Shown here piece by piece: positions 12,070-23,973 of a stretch of 64,000 bases of DNA (its first letter is position 1; every line of letters starts with the position of its first letter). The translations under genes and the position numbers were made by a program. A model generated the notes under the pieces. The model did no database searches and had not been told where the DNA came from. It saw only the letters and a program-made list of their open reading frames with translations. This stretch comes from Marsupella aquatica. Lineage: Eukaryota; Marchantiophyta. Location: positions 2,666,001-2,730,000 of the forward strand of contig OZ316891.1 of the NCBI GenBank assembly GCA_973895155.1. Direction: 5' to 3'.

Positions 12070-12710
12070 CTTGCCATTGAAGATGATGTTTGAATTGACA
12101 ATATTACCACAATATATTTTTATCTACAAATATGTCACAATTTAGTATGTGGATGAAAAGTTAACAATGTGTCTATGGAACTATATACTAAAACTGTGGC
12201 ATATTTATAAGGACTGTGACAGAATTGTATATTAATTGAAACATCCTTAGTGGCTATGTACTTAAACCCATGTTAAAAAAATTACCTCCAATATTTCTAA
12301 GAGCACCTCCACCTGAAAACTGACTTACCTCCTCACTGGCCAAAGTGGCTAGTTTCCATTAGGTGATAATGAGAATCACCCCCAGTTTTTGTAGGAAAAC
12401 CACACCTGAAACTGACTTACCTCCTCATTGCCCAAAGTGGCTAGCCACTTTTGCAGGCGACCGGCCTGGGTTCCTCCACTAGAGTGTACCCAACCTATTA
12501 TGAATTAACCACTTTGAACTACTTTGCCATTAAAGATATTCCAATTGACAATGTTGCCATAAAAAAATTTGTATTTACAAATATGTCACTGTTTTGTATA
12601 TGGATAACAAGTTCACCAATGTAACCAGATAATCATATATACAAAAACTGTGATAAATTAGTAAATGATTAGGTTGGAACAGTTTTAGTGGCATTGTAGT
12701 TAATATTTGT
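12070..12710. repeat. Direct repeat of about 190 bp, 452 bp apart
   Basis: 12070-12260 and 12522-12710 share ttgccatt.aaga, attgacaat.tt.cca, tacaaatatgtcac, atggat.a..agtt.a and the final ttagtggc. A second pair sits between them: cacctgaaa.ctgacttacc and ccaaagtggctag at 12309 and 12403. A third word, gtgtaccca, is at 12484 and 12735. The block is AT-rich and non-coding; I infer a decayed transposon or old segmental tandem duplication. Confidence 0.65.
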
Positions 12711-14446
12711 ATGAACAAAATCTTCTGTCCCTATAGTGTACCCAGTCGGTCATGCACTACAATTTTCCTCCCCTAGGATATGCACTAAAATGGACAATTA
12801 TGGAAATTGGGACCACTCTATCACTTGTGAGCTGTCTAATGAAATCTCCTAAAATAGATCTGAGACATTACACAGCAATGGCGTGCAAGTCTGGCGTTAC
12901 TCCCTGCCTGCTTCTAGAGTGTAGGAGTGGCATGCCAGGCTAAAAAACAGGCAAGACAATCAATCACCTTTTGGAATTTTGGCACCAAAAATGTTCCCCC
13001 GTCAACCTTTACTATCTGTAAATGTAGGGGACCAATTGGATGTGGGGAGAAAATTTGATCACGAAACACTCCAACCATACACTTGTTCAGTTGTTACATG
13101 GTTCGCCTCAAGGTCGGCTACATCCACAGGAAGACAATTGAAAGCTTTATTAATGTTTATGTGTCTACTCAAACATCACCATAGTTGTCTCTTTCTTCAA
13201 ACTCTCATCTCTTGTTATATGCTATGTGTTCTCTCTTGATAACTTTCTTTTGTGTGGGCACACCATTTAGTACTTGGAGAGATAAGGGACAATCTCTTCA
13301 ACTAGGGTAAGAGCAAACCCTAGTCAACATACTAACTATAGTTCAACCCAAGACTGAGTTAACCTCTGCATTGGAGTGCTCTAAGGATTATGTCATTTGT
13401 GTGAAGAGGATTCTGGGATGAGGGTTTGTCCAAAAGCTAGCCCACTTATGAAGCTTGAACTTGGAGTCTCACTTGTCAAATGAAGACTCCAACAGCTCAC
13501 CTAAGCTTGTTGCAATGACTAATGTAGATTAAACTCTACACTTATGTGGATCCAAGCACCGTAGGTAGGGTTTGGGAATGTGAATACACACACCCTCATG
13601 TCTTCACCTTTTGTGCACAATGGACAAGAGTAGCATTGAATGGCAGGATCCAATTATAGACAGCAATACAGAAGTCTCCCAATGACCCTTGTTTGAATTG
13701 TTCCATAGCCTTCAATCCTCTAAGACATTAGTCCTTCAATCTCCAAGAATCTTCTCACCTTCCAGGTTGCACCCATGTAGTGCCAGTCTGCAAGCTAAAC
13801 CAACTGTGGACTTCGTTCTGGGATTTCTGATACAAATCCGGTGCCAGGTTTGAGAGGCAGGAAGGACCAGAGGAGTTCTGATCTCAAGCTTGGCAAAACA
13901 AAATTGGGTTTTGATTCTGTAGCACCCCAAAAGGGCAAAGCTTTTGGTTACACTACTCATCTAGAAAACAAAACTGAATTGGGCCAATTTATTAAAAAAG
14001 GGTCAAACAAAGTACAATGCAGTAAAAGCAAAAGAGGTCCACAAAGGACAAACACAACCTCAGAAGAGATGGGCAAATGCAACCCAAAGACCAAGAAAAA
14101 GAAAATTAAATACAATACCAAAAAAATGTATCATTACAATAGTTTGATGATCTATTGTTCCACATCTAGAGTGGTAACTAAGTTTGCAAGAACATGGATG
14201 TCCTCTAAGGGGGAAAGCCTCGGGAAAGCCTCTGCTCAGGTGCAACAGTATGATTGCTAGAGACCTGCGATAGATTTGTCAGGCTTGAGCACCTTGTAAA
14301 GCCACCAAATCTGCTGATGGATAGTGGTGGTCCTCCACACACCCTGGTCATTTCTTTGCATATCTCTTTGGCTTAGGCTCTCATGTCTTTAATTGTACTT
14401 GTTGTGTCCAGCCCTACATGTAAAGTGTGGACCCTCAAGACAACAC
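12711..14446. other. Repeat-like intergenic DNA, no gene
   Basis: AT-rich and rich in TG/CA dinucleotides. Open frames such as 12979-13239 and 13841-14260 have no domain resemblance and lean on A-rich runs. It may be decayed retroelement sequence, but no LTR pair or polymerase motif was found. Confidence 0.45.
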
Positions 14447-14460
14447 AAAAAGAACTAAAT

Positions 14461-14790
14461 AACCAATTGGCTTAGGTCAATTGGCTAGGGGATTTGCCTG
14501 GAACTGAGAGGTCCCAGGTTCAATCCCCCCCGCCACACACTGGGGTGTGGAGGGTATTTGTATGTGGGTGGGATGGGTTTTGTGGGTAGTGGATTGGAGT
14601 TCTGATTATCTGTTCGGCCCCTGGTCGTCCACTTTGTGGCCCTGATTTAATCTTCTCTCCTTCCTGGTGCGGGTCCCTGTCGGATCCGTTGGGGCTCACC
14701 CTAGTCTGGGTTCCCTACAGAAAAACTGTCACATTGGGATGGGGGGAGTCTAATTGTATTTCCTCCCCATTTCCGTTCAAGACAAAAAAA
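14461..14790 (+). mobile_element. tRNA-derived SINE, complete, with target site duplication
   Basis: A roughly 330-bp unit starts at 14461 and ends in an A-run. It is flanked by a perfect 14-bp direct repeat, aaaaagaactaaat, at 14447-14460 and 14789-14802 (the last copy merges into the A tail). Near its 5' end it has a tRNA-like head. An A-box-like ttggctaggggatttgcc lies at about 14479-14496, and a B-box-like ggttcaatccc lies at about 14518-14528, matching the GGTTCRANYCC consensus. The body (14530-14785) has no reading frame. A Pol III head, no coding capacity, a 3' A tail and a flanking duplication together define a SINE mobilised by LINE machinery. Confidence 0.85.
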
Positions 14791-14802
14791 AAAGAACTAA
14801 AT

Positions 14803-17398
14803 TATAATTTTCTAATATGATAGGCACCCTCATTTGGTACCGTTGACTAAAAGTGTAGCACTAGGAACTGACATTTTAAGGTAGAGGAGGTTTGGTACTA
14901 CAAATATTTGAAAGGGGTACATATGGAGGCTACGGTAAAGACAGAACACCAATCATTGTTGTCTCAATTGTCGTCCTTGTCATTGAAGAGCATAGCTAGT
15001 GCAAACTTGACAAGTTGTAGACGGGGCCACCACCTGCAAGGGTGCTGAGGTTGACAATACACTTTCTACCTATAAGACTGAAGACCGGGCTCAAGACTCA
15101 TGTCTTGGCTGAAGTGTACTGCATGGCCCCATGGAGACATGGAAGTTGTAATGGGGGACTTCCTGTTGCCATCCATCATCTTGTGTCATTTGTCACCAAA
15201 CCAGGCACCCATAAAGTGGCTCGTGGGGGTGACAAGTATGAGCTTTGGGCAACATTTGGGAGATAATTGTTCCATTTGCATGTTTGGGACATGCACGAGG
15301 ATGTATGCTAGCAAATACACGAGTTCTTATTAGGATTGGGAAAGTCATCTGCTTATGGGGGTATAAGTCAACCGATTAAATGGCATAGCCTAGACTGTAT
15401 GATGCATTGCCAGGGGCAAAGCACTTTAGCTAGATTAAACAAGTAGACAATCTATTGTGATGGAAAACTACTTTCAGAGTATAGTCTCTAGACAGTGACT
15501 CTGGGCCGTGACTCTGGGTGCAACCAAAGTTGGGGGTGCAAGTGGAAAACAGGGATTGGGGGCATTTAACTATATTACTGTGGTCAAAAGTTAGTTTTCA
15601 GGCCCATTTTCAGGCCTCTAGACCCTGACTTGGGGGCATAATTGAACTTGGGGGGCAAGTAGAAAATGGGGATTGGGGTCAGGGTGAGTCTCCAAAATGA
15701 TGCAAGGGGCTTGAATGTCCTCACCTCTATTTATGTTCAAAGAATGGGCATTCAGGCTAGTTAGCTTTATTAATCAGAAACTTTAGTGAACCAAAAAAAG
15801 TGCGCAGGGTATATCACAATTCAAGCCACTTGTAAAAATCAAATTGCCTTGGCAAACTGATTTTATATCCAAGAGCAAGTCTTTCATTGTCAATAATAAA
15901 TAGATTGTCCAAGAGATACAGCACTAAGATCCTGGATTTGGTTGATACTAGTTTAGTCTTAAGGCTGAAAAAAATTCAAAGACAACAAAGTGCAGGCCTG
16001 ACAAATTATATTCAACTAACAGCATTCCAAGCCGGATGCATGCTTTCCACCAGAAGGGATTTGAAGACAACTTCTAGGCAACCAGAAATATAACTTTCAG
16101 ACCACTTCAAAGGAGCAGTTACAAGTAAGGTAAAGCCCTCCCAAGGAAGGTGATTTCCAGAATGAATGTCCAAGGGCTTTGAGCTGGCTAGGGTTTTTCA
16201 TTTGGGGAACTCCTTGACACAAAAGGCTTTACCATGCTTTGAGTTTTGTCAAATTTTCCTTTAACAGAGCTAAAATGCAACATGGAATGCACTTCACAGG
16301 CTCTGGAGTGCACACTGTTGCAGCAGAATTGCACTTTATATCCTTCAGTATTGCTCTGGGCAAAGGTTGTTGAATTTACTAACAAAATTCTTGATAAAGC
16401 TTTAAAGATGAGGCAAACAAATTCTATGGCTAGATTCTCTATGTTGAGGAATCCAAAGCAATACATTCATATGTCTTTTGGCAGGAAAGAAGCTATTCAT
16501 ATTTCTCAATTGAAGTTTGTCACATTCATCATAGCTTCAATCTTGAGAATCAAAACTATGCCATTATATTTACAGGAAAAAAGCTTCATTAAGAGTTAGG
16601 GCTAGCCATTTATACAGAGTGCAGCCTCAGGGATTGATTACCAATGTTGTGCGCAAACATATTGGGGTTGCCTGAGTCCATCCGAGCACCTTGTCAAACC
16701 TTTGTGTCTGTCCGGGCTTTCTTTGTTCAAAATTTCTTTTAATAGAAAGGAAACATTGTAAAACCTTGCATGTATGGGTGTATGGGTAGTTGCCAACTTG
16801 GGCTCGCAATTTTAGAAACGAATCCAGATTCCCCTAACGACATCCAAAATCTCGTTATGACTGCATTACGTGCTCCGTGGCATTTATTACAGTATCGCCC
16901 TCGTCCAATTGAACAGTTGCCAAGTTTTGAGCTAACGACCACCGTCCAGATGATGAGATTGGGGCCCACGCGTGTCAAACCTGAATCGAGGAAAAATGAC
17001 TGGGTCGATGGATTATACCCGTCTGCATAGTGTTTCAAACTTTGAACCCTAAGTATAAGTAAAGCATTGGTAGCTTTGCAGATTTTCAGTTTTGTCGTCT
17101 TCAATCTATATGAGGCGGTTCTTGGCTCATTACAAAGCTTACTTTATAAAACTACGGTGCTTCATCAGAAAATTGACTTTGGAAGGGAACATGCATGGAT
17201 GCTGTTCCAACTTTGAAATTGTAAGTGAACGATGGTATAAAACCGTGATTCTTCGCATATTTGTTGTTTGGTCATCAATCCAGTGATTCTTGCTTGATAC
17301 AAAGCTTATTTTATCCTCTTTCTTTTGAGCTAAGGTGCGTTGTCAGGGGTTTGGTATTCGGAGAGAAATCTTACTCGCAACTTACGGATGGAATAGAT
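14803..17398. other. Intergenic DNA with minor repeats, no gene
   Basis: No conserved exon recognised. Around 15485-15695 the words gactctgggtgcaa/gacttgggggcat, ggggg(c/t)gcaagt and agaaaa.(a/t)ggggattggggg are duplicated about 110 bp apart. Open frames at 15042-15333 and 16246-16599 show no family features. Confidence 0.45.
15485..15695. repeat. Imperfect direct repeat, G-rich
   Basis: Two degenerate copies of about 100 bp carry gca.gt.gaaaa.(a/t)gggattggggg with cctgacttggggg or tgactctgggtg before it. Non-coding. Confidence 0.55.
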
Positions 17399-18060
17399 GA
17401 CGGGTATTTCGCCTGACGGGTATTCTAGTGACAAAACCGGATTTTCAAATCCCGCCAAGGTTCCAACAGGAAACCCGTGACCTTGACACCGTCTCATAAA
17501 TTTTAATTATTAATTTTTTCTTAAGTAACAAAACAAAATACAAGTCTTAAACTGAAGCCTCCATGGGCTTCGATGTCTGACAAGATCTCAGGATGGAGAA
17601 CACAAACCTAGAACGACTGAAAAATAGCCTTTTATGCACTCAAATAATACTTCTCTTTAGTAAAAAAGTTCAAACTTTTCTTTGCAACAGTAACATGGTC
17701 CATCCTGGTTATTACAAGGTTCATGAGACTATCCACTCAATTTTTGAATTCTGCAAACTCTCTGTCGGGAACGCGACCTCGGTGGACGAAGTTGCGGACG
17801 GGACAGTGGACGGGTATTGGACCTGACGGGCGATTTAGCGACCAAACTTGATTTTTAATTAGTTCCCGTGACGATGGACGGGTGCTTCGCCTGACGGGTG
17901 GGTAAGCGGAGAAATTTCGATGGGAAACCCGTGACCTTGATAGACGAGACACTACTGGGCATGCGTTTCGCCTGACGGGTGTTTTAGCAAGGAGACTGGA
18001 TTTTCGGGTGACGGGAAGGCTGTGACGGGAAACCCGTGAGATTGATGGACGGGAGACCGT
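17399..18060. repeat. GC-rich GACGGG minisatellite-like array upstream of PMI1-like gene
   Basis: The module gacgggt...cgcctgacgggt appears at 17399, 17809 (variant ggacctgacgggc), 17877 and about 17957. It is paired with (g)ggaaacccgtga(c/g) at 17468, 17921 and 18028, the first two followed by cttga. Each module is followed at similar spacing by tt.tag(c/t)(g/a)a. The words are rich in CpG while the surrounding DNA is poor in it. No coding potential is evident. Confidence 0.7.
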
Positions 18061-18536
18061 GGAGGCCCCACGGGCAAGTTCCTCTTCTTCCGGCTGGCCT
18101 CGAAGCGAGAGCGCGTGCATGTGGCCTGGTAGGGAAATGCCAATCACAGAACAAGAAAAGCTTATCAGTCTATCGACAGCCACCACCGAACGCGGCCACC
18201 TCTTGGGTGCAGCGGTCGTTCGAGCGTAGGCCCCTACTACGACTGCTGCCACTACTAGTTAGTGTCCAGTAGCAATGGCACGAGTGGATTAATGGTGGAG
18301 CACGAAGCTCGCGACGAAGTACTTGGAAATTGTGGAAGTCTGCCTCCAAAGCCGTCTGTGGTTCTGCATCATTCCGCTCTCTACCGGAGTAGGAATGCTG
18401 GAGTTCCTGGAGTGGCAGGCAGGCAGAAAGGTTGTTGTTGGCAGAGCGGTCCTACCGAAAAATACCGAGCATCAATTCTGGCCACAGTCAGCTCAATTTT
18501 GCCTGGCGTTATTACAGTGATAGTCTGATAGATACG

Positions 18537-18559
18537 AGGGAGGGAGGGAGGGAGGGAGG
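18537..18559 (+). promoter_or_regulatory. (GGGA)n tract, potential G-quadruplex, 390 bp before PMI1-like start
   Basis: Five or more GGG runs are separated by a single A between 18538 and 18559. This satisfies the four-G-run rule for an intramolecular G-quadruplex. It lies in the probable promoter or leader of the downstream gene. Function is inferred only. Confidence 0.6.
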
Positions 18560-18949
18560 TCCATGTCCATGGATGAGCAGGTCCGACGAGGATGGATGGG
18601 AAAGAAGAGGACGATTGGACTGGGTCTGAGCTTCGCTGTTGCCAGAGTACTGCTGCTACTAGTGTAGGAGGAGGGAGTACGCAAAATCGAGGATTTGTGT
18701 GATTGAGAGGAAGCGGAAAAGCAGAGCTCTTGGCCATCGCTAGCTCGAAGGCATTTTACTGATCTGGACTAACTCTTTCATTGTCTGCATGGTCATTTAG
18801 TTAGCTGGGAAGACGTGGATGTGATGTGGCTGCCATGAGCCACCACATGAGGAAGGAGGCACCGATGGAGTTTTTGAAAACCTAATTTGCTCGGGAGAGG
18901 GAGGAGGAAGGAGGGTTGAAAACCATCCGGGGGACGGGGAGGAGAAGAG

Positions 18950-21900
18950 ATGGTGAATTCTGCACCCAATTCGCCTGGAGGAGTGTCAGCTGCGAGGTCC
19001 CGAGCAGACACAGGAGCCAATTTGCTGCAGGAATTAGAAGCATTGAGCCAGGCGTTGTACAAAGCTAGCCAGGCTCAAAATGTCATCTCTGGTGGACCAC
19101 CAGGCCCCAGTCCGAGAAAGGACAACCAGTACCACAGCCATCAACAACCACAACATCAGCAAGAACAACAACATGCCCATTCTGGCTCTTCAGCCGGGCT
19201 GCAGAGACGAGAGACCATGCCAGCCCGGACAATCGATGTCTTCGGCAAACACTCGTCTCTGGGAGGGAGTGGTGGTGGCAATAATCCTATTCAGCTTCCC
19301 GGCCGGAGGGGCACCCAAGGCATGAGGCATTCCATTTCTTCTGGGCGTTCTGCCCCTCTTTATGAAGAAAAGGATCAAGAAGAGATGTGGAAGCATCCCA
19401 AGCATTCCAGGCACTCCATTGCGGCAGTACCTAGGCCCCTTCCTCCCGCTATGTTTGGGCTTCCAGAAGAGGAGGAAGAAGCACTTGCAACAGCATCAGC
19501 ACCTAGGGCTGAGAGGAAGCTGCAGCCTTGGCATTCGCAGGGATTTGAAAAAAATCTGCCACAGGTAACGAATTTCCCCGAATGGCTGGAAGATAACATG
19601 AACTTTAGTAGAAAACTAGAGGCTGAACCAGAAAAGAAGAAGAGCATTTGGAACTGGAAACCGTTCCGGACTCTCTCACATTTAGGACACCATCGGTATA
19701 ATTGCCTCTTCACTCTACATGTGCATGCCATTGAAAGTCTTCCCCAAGCTATGAATGGCCTGAGGCTCACAGTGCATTGGCGACACAAGGACCGATCGGT
19801 CCAGACAATGCCGTCTCGTGTATTTCAGGGCTCTGCAGAATTCGAAGAAACGTTACAGCTGAGGTGTAGCGTTTATAGCAGCAAGAGTGCTCACCATGCC
19901 GTTAAGTTCATGCCTAAAGCCTTTACTCTTGGTGTCATTGCCCTGGATGTGGATGAGCTGGTTTTAGGACAACATCGTTTGGATCTTAGCAGATTGCTTC
20001 CCGAGGCACCTGAGCACGATCATGAGGATGATGACAAGCCCGTCAGTTGGACCACAAGTTTCAAACTGGCCGGGAAAGCCAAGGGAGGCACTCTAGTGGT
20101 CACTTTCGGGTATGAGCTGTTGCACAAAGAGAAGCATGACAAAAGTGGGCGCTTTGGATCGATAATTGGGTCGCCTTCTATGAGCTCCCCATCCCTTCGC
20201 TCATTCAGTGCTGGCTCCCACTCCACTCATGGAACTCCTCGTCCGCGTCCAGCAGACGAGAGCAGTTTTTACTCCCCCACCCTGTCAGAGCCTGGTGACT
20301 ACCATGACTACATGGCGATGGAACATTTAAACCTTGACGATTCACATCACTATGAGGTTGGTAGTGGTACAGGTAGCGGTGGTCGCTTTGGAGATGACAG
20401 CAGCAGCAGCAGCAGCAGCAGGGGCTCGAGGGCGGTGAAATCTAGGTATAACCGGTTAGATTCGAAGGCAGTAGGAATCCCTTACCCAGAGGCCGAAAGT
20501 AGTCTCTTCGGTGTTCCCCAAACAAAGGAATCAACCCCAGTAGCACCGCTCACGCCGAGGCAAACGGAGGAGTTTGCCGAGTCTAAGAAGGAGCCGAATC
20601 AGGATCATCACGCGTCTTCCGCACGCGATTCTTATGGGGGTTCGGACGAGGAGGATCAAGAGTTCGTAGTGGTGGATCAAGGAGTAGAAGTGGGTACTCT
20701 GCCTGAGAACATTCAGTATCCTGAGCACAGGTATGATGAGGCGAGGGTTGGTATTGAGGATCCGGACAAGAAACACCCAGAAATATCAGTTCCTGTTCTT
20801 GAGAGGCAATTTTCCTTCGGGCACAGGCCTGATGGGGAAAATGTCAATTTGGGAGATCTAAGCCAGAAGCCAGAGGAGGAGCCAGAACCTTCACCAATTC
20901 CTGAGCAGAATTTGTCCTTGGACTGGCCCGTTGCTGGTGCAGAGGCCGAGGTTGAAGAAGAAGACAAGGTGGTCCTGCCAGAGTTTCATAGAGTCGAAGA
21001 AAACCCGGGCCCGACCACTGAAGTGGCGAGATCGGTCTCGGGCTGGGGGGAGGAAGTACCGGAAAAGGACGGAAACGAAAGTAGGGCTGAAGACGCCGAG
21101 GACGAGGCAGCGAAGCGCTGGGACCCCCTGGGAAGATTTGAACAATGGATTCCGAAAGAACAGCCGGTGCCAGAATTGAAGCTCGTCGATGCGGTCGGTA
21201 GTAACAATAGACAGGAAGAGAAGGAGCCGTACGGAGAAGCAGAGATACAGACGATAGATCACCCGCCAAAATCTGAAGAAGTAGTAGGGGATCACGCAAC
21301 AGCAGAGTTTTTGGACGTGCCTGGGAAGCAAGAGCAGGAGAACGTAGCCCTGGTGGAAGAAGCAGAACAAGAAGAGAAAGCAGAAGAGAGAGAAGAATTC
21401 GAAACAAGAGAAGAAGAAACAGGGGTTTCAGAAACAGTATTCTGGAAGACTCCAGAAGACGAAGCAGAGGCAGAAACAGTAAATTGGGAGACGCCCCCTT
21501 CATCGCCTCCTTACCCATCAGGTCATGAGGATATGATCGCACAGAGAGATTTTTCGATGGAGGTAGAGGAGCCGAGTAGCAGAGCGATGTCCTTTGCGGT
21601 TCAGCAGCCGTCGGTAGAGAGCGACTTTGGTAATACACGCAGTCAAGCGATGTTCGAGGACTTGGACAATGAAGTGGATCTCATTGCTGGAGATTTTCTA
21701 TCCATGCTGGAGGGGGGAAGTGACAGAGGAGGGTTGACAATGGGGATGAGCTCTGACAGTGAGAATGAGTCTCCCAGGGCCGTTCTGCTGAGGCAGTTTG
21801 AGCAGGAGGCACTCCTAGAAGGAGGCGTTGGCCTTCGTCTTGGCGGTAACGAAGGGATGCCGGACCTCAACTTGGATGAGATTGGGGAAGGAATAAGGGG

Positions 21901-23973
21901 TGATCGTGTCGATCAGTTGGGATTTTCCGGTGTCCATTCCGATGGGGCAGGACCTGGGTGGAAGAGCGGTGAAGAAGAAAAGCTGGCTTCAATCATGGAG
22001 GCTGCAGAGTCTGAGCTACAGAAAGCCACTCAAACGATGCGAAGCAAGACCCGAGCTAAAATGCTGGAAGATGCGGAAACGGAGGCCCTCATGCAGGAGT
22101 GGGGATTGAATGAGAGAGCATTCGAAAATTCTCCGCCAAATCAGCCGCCAGCATTTGTAGATGTGATTGGCAATCAGATGTTGAAAGTACCCACGGAGCC
22201 TCCTGTCCTGGCACAGGGTGTGGGTCCTGTTGTTCAAACCAAAGACGGAGGAATGTTGAGATCCATGACCCCTTCGCTCTTCTCTCAAGGCAACTCCAGC
22301 GGGAAACTCGTAATGCAGGTGTCTAAGCCGGTTGTGGTACCTTCGGAGATGGGTTCTAGTGGTCTGGACATTTTTAGGCGTTTGTCTTCTGGAGGTGTAG
22401 AGAATATGGCTCTTCAAGCCATGGTAGCCATGCCACTGGAGGACATTACTGGAAAGAGCGTACATCAAATTGCTTATGAGTCAAAAGCAGCGCTGGAAGG
22501 ACCGAGTTATAGCCAGGCCTACCTACCAAGTAACGGGTGAGTTTTTTCATACTTGAAGAGGACTTGTTGTTTCTCCACTGAAGCTTGTTTTAGTTAGTGA
22601 CGCATTTGGTCCTAACCTCTTGACCTCAAAAGCTGCATGGAGACATCCGCGTGAAGGACTTGCAGCTGCTGGAAGTTCATCTGATCGTGTATGACACTAA
22701 AAAGAGTCCAATGCCGTACAGAACATGAAATTTGTTGAACCTCTGCATTTCACGACAACATGTACTACGAACAATTCTGTTGGTAGAGTTGCTTTTTAAT
22801 CGATGCCTAGCATTTGTGTTCACCAGGTACAGTCTGGGTCCGCGCGGGGGACGCCATAATGACACTGCAATTTCTTCAAAGTCAATGGCAAGGGGTGCGT
22901 CAAGAGGGTTCGGTCCTGCAGATCCATCTGAGGAGTTCGTGAGTCTGGAAGAACTTGCACCTATGGCAATGCAGAAAGTTGAAGCTCTTGCCGTGGATGG
23001 GCTGAAAATTCAAGCGGACATGACTGATGAGACTGCTCCCTACAGTGTGGATTCCTTACCGTGGGCGGGAGGTGCTGGTATCCAGCAAGGTAGTAAGTTC
23101 AAAAAAGGAGGGGGTGTCGGTTCACTGGATGGTGTTGCTGCTATGCATCTTCTTGATGCGAGGAGTTTTAGTGACGACACTCCCGTTGAAGCTGACGGGC
23201 TGATGTCCAAAGTGATCTCAATAGATGAGTGGATGCGGCTTGATGCTGGCCATTATGATGAGAATGACACCAAGGATGAGACTCTGGCAATTTTGGCAGC
23301 TCATGGGGTGGTGCACAAGGATGTAGTTGCCAGGGGTAGCAAGGAAGATAGGATTAGGTACTTGCAAGGTGCTAAAGCAAGTGCCAACTTTGGAAAAGGA
23401 GGATTTATGGGGAATACCCTCACCATTGCCATGTTGGTCCAGCTTCGAGATCCCCTCCGAAACAACGAGCCTGTTGGTGCACCTATGATGGCATTGGTGC
23501 AAGCTGAAAGGATGATTGTTCCACCGCGTCCAAAGATTCCACGGCGTTCTCCTTCACTGCTTGGTAATTCCGAGGTGTGGGAAGAGGAAGAGCCCTTACC
23601 GGAAACTCCACCACAGCCTCAATTCAAGGTTACTGCAGTGCACATGTCAGGGTTGAAACCAACTGAAGAGCACAGTAAAGATAAGGGTAAACCAAAGAAA
23701 GTATGGGGCAATCAAAAGCAACAGCAGTCAGGATCGCGGTGGCTTGCTGCCAATGGCATGGGCAAGAGTGCTTCCGCAAGTTCAAAGCTTTCAGCCCTCA
23801 AAGGTAGGCCTCAGTCTGACAGGGAAACTACAGCGAGGCCGGGTGAGTCCCTTTGGAGTATTTCCTCCCGTGTCCATGGCACTGGATCAAAATGGAAGGA
23901 AATAGCAGCCCTGAACCCACATATTCGCAATCCAGATGTCATTTTTGCTAACCAGAAAATTAGAACTAGATAA
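18950..23973 (+). CDS. PMI1/PMIR-like NT-C2 protein (plastid movement impaired family)
   Basis: Two exons, 18950-22536 and 22827-23973 (stop TAA), give 4734 nt, 1577 aa. The 290-bp intron is GT-AG in phase 2. Residues 13-45 are a conserved Leu-rich start (LLQELEALSQALYKA). Residues 233-391 form the EEIG1/EHBP1-type NT-C2 domain, with WNWKPFRTLSHLGHHRYNCL, the LRLTVHWRHKD strand and the HRLDLSRLLP end. Residues 400-1195 are acidic, low complexity and probably disordered, with seven Ser at 484-490 and an NPGP motif at 685-688. Exon 2 holds the family-specific EEFVSLEELAPMAMQKVEAL block and ends in a LysM-like module (about 1533-1577; GESLWSISSRVHGTGSKWKE, then ALNPHIRNPDVIF). In Arabidopsis PMI1 is needed for chloroplast and nuclear movement and links to actin. 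This protein is longer than Arabidopsis PMI1 (843 aa), mainly in the acidic middle. Confidence 0.92.
20399..20419 (+). repeat. (AGC)7 trinucleotide repeat coding poly-Ser
   Basis: Seven uninterrupted AGC codons lie in the PMI1-like first exon and code Ser 484-490. A likely length-polymorphic coding microsatellite. Confidence 0.9.

Noticed and set aside
13841-14260. 139-codon Lys-rich open frame
   Set aside because: A-rich repeat-like DNA with no domain or splice support.
20844-21638. Minus-strand 264-codon open frame
   Set aside because: Antisense to the Glu-rich part of the PMI1-like first exon. GAA/GAG codons read backwards give Phe/Leu/Ser with few stops.
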